A stretch of 5,707 nt of DNA, taken from contig JAEXBC010000203.1 of NCBI GenBank assembly GCA_023457875.1, positions 1 to 5,707 on the forward strand. The letters are read 5' to 3'. Position 1 is the first letter of the stretch. Each line of letters opens with the position of its first letter. Made by a program: the position numbers and the translations under genes. The DNA is from Bacillota bacterium. GTDB taxonomy: Bacteria > Bacillota > Clostridia > Lachnospirales > Cellulosilyticaceae. Positions 4,769 to 5,707 of this stretch are shown here, piece by piece. The notes beneath the pieces are model-generated. The model saw nothing but the letters and a program-made list of their open reading frames with translations. It was not told where the DNA came from and made no database searches.

Positions 4769-5707
4769 ATGAGTAAAAATAATAAGAAATTAAAGAAGAA
4801 TCAAAGAAAGAAGTTAAAAAAAATCTTTTTTCGGGTGATGCTAAGTACTTTCCTTGTATTGATATTGGCATTAGGTGGTGTATGGTATGCCTATAATCAC
4901 TTTATATATCAGGGTAGCGGCGGCCTTTTAGGTGGAAGCAATAAAGAACCAGACAAAATCAACAAGACCCTTGCAGTATTTGGAGTAGATGAGGATGGCT
5001 ATCGTACGGATGTTATTTTTGTTGTTAATTATAATAGCGAAACTGGAAAAACAAAGGTTATTTCCATTCCTAGAGACCCCAAAATCGAATGGTCCGAACA
5101 GCAGAAACAGAGTATGCAAGAATTGAAGGGAGACTCTATTTCTGTTTCAAAAATTAATGAAATGACAAGCTATGTCGGTATTGAGCATATTAGGGACTTT
5201 ACGATTGACGAGATAGAAAATATGTTAGGCATACAAATTGATAACTATGTACTGATAACGATAGATGCCTTTAGGCAAATTGTTGATGATATTGGCGGGG
5301 TTGAAGTAGATGTTCCTGCCTTAGAGGGGAATGGACTTCAGTATGATGATTACAGTGCAGGATTGCATATTCACTTGGAGCCAGGACTACAAGTATTAGA
5401 TGGTAAAGCTGCGGAGGGCTTAGTAAGGTATCGTAAAGGCTACTCGGAAGGCGATGTGGGCAGAATTAAAACTCAGCAGCTGTTCTTAGAAGCTTTTGCA
5501 AAAAAAGTGACTAGCCCAGCTATTATTGGCAATCTTCCTAGCATTGTGAATACCGTATTTAATACAGTGACAACGGATGTAAAACTAACAGATATTCCAG
5601 GGTATTTGCCTTATCTAGAATCTTTAGATACAAGTAAATTAGCCTTTAATATTATTCCAGGAGTGCCCGATTATCAAAATGGGAAGTCGTATTATATTGC
5701 TGATGAA
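4769..5707 (+). CDS. Second LytR-CpsA-Psr (LCP) family protein, 3' end beyond the window
   Basis: The frame is open from ATG 4769 to the right edge (313 codons, no stop). AGGAG (4756-4760) stands 8 nt before the ATG. A strongly basic start (MSKNNKKLKKNQRKKLKK) is followed by one transmembrane helix (about 21-42) and an extracellular LCP domain: FGVD (71-74), R79-T-D81, PRD (101-103), KIN (128-130), GGVEVDVP (176-183), R220/R222 and GRIKTQQ (231-237). These are the family's pyrophosphate- and metal-binding positions, so the enzyme should be active in moving a glycopolymer from its undecaprenyl carrier to the wall. Residues 67-108 match residues 79-120 of the first LCP protein at 30 of 42 positions without gaps, so the two are paralogues. 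The PRD motif continues with Pro (PRDP) where the first protein has Thr. A LytR_C domain is expected beyond the edge but is not seen. Confidence 0.93.
   Translation, partial: MSKNNKKLKKNQRKKLKKIFFRVMLSTFLVLILALGGVWYAYNHFIYQGSGGLLGGSNKEPDKINKTLAVFGVDEDGYRTDVIFVVNYNSETGKTKVISIPRDPKIEWSEQQKQSMQELKGDSISVSKINEMTSYVGIEHIRDFTIDEIENMLGIQIDNYVLITIDAFRQIVDDIGGVEVDVPALEGNGLQYDDYSAGLHIHLEPGLQVLDGKAAEGLVRYRKGYSEGDVGRIKTQQLFLEAFAKKVTSPAIIGNLPSIVNTVFNTVTTDVKLTDIPGYLPYLESLDTSKLAFNIIPGVPDYQNGKSYYIADE

Noticed and set aside
4928..5119. 63-codon minus-strand frame inside the second LCP gene
   Set aside because: It lies entirely antisense to the conserved LCP catalytic block, which explains its openness.

Overview
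The window reads as chromosome of a low-GC Gram-positive bacterium, most likely a member of the Clostridia. The evidence is the A/T-rich composition, the strong Bacillus/Clostridium-type ribosome binding sites (AGGAGG, GAGGTGA), the Rho-independent terminators, and two LytR-CpsA-Psr (LCP) cell-wall proteins. A Lachnospirales-type host is my guess from protein style; no marker gene fixes the taxon. I see no rRNA, tRNA, CRISPR array, insertion sequence or prophage gene.

Left part (1-1269): the 3' portion of an AraC-family regulator gene enters from the left edge. It is followed 69 bp later by a small VOC (glyoxalase/bleomycin-resistance fold) protein gene that ends in a helix-turn-helix-like tail. 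A terminator closes this pair.

Middle (1270-3121): a 290-bp leader with a good SigA-type promoter precedes a full-length LCP protein with a C-terminal LytR_C domain. It ends at a terminator with a perfect 20-bp stem. The leader of the next gene follows and contains an RNA hairpin that can mask its Shine-Dalgarno sequence.

Right part (3129-5707): a DedA-family membrane protein gene appears to start with the rare codon ATT. It is C-terminally short and overlaps the end of a convergent FabG-like short-chain dehydrogenase by 6 bp. The dehydrogenase probably starts at TTG, three codons inside the GTG that opens the reading frame. A 400-bp A/T-rich spacer then carries a 22-bp perfect palindrome, a TGGACA-17-TACAAT promoter candidate, an 8-bp dyad and a degenerate 24-bp tandem repeat. 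It leads into a second LCP gene, a paralogue of the first, cut by the right edge.

How they may work together: LCP enzymes move glycopolymers from undecaprenyl-pyrophosphate carriers to peptidoglycan outside the membrane, and some DedA proteins return undecaprenyl phosphate to the inner leaflet. LCP-DedA-LCP adjacency therefore suggests an envelope glycopolymer locus with its own lipid-carrier recycling. This is inference from gene neighbourhood. I find no convincing wholly new system; the most unusual points are the ATT start with its SD-masking hairpin and the patterned leader of the second LCP gene.
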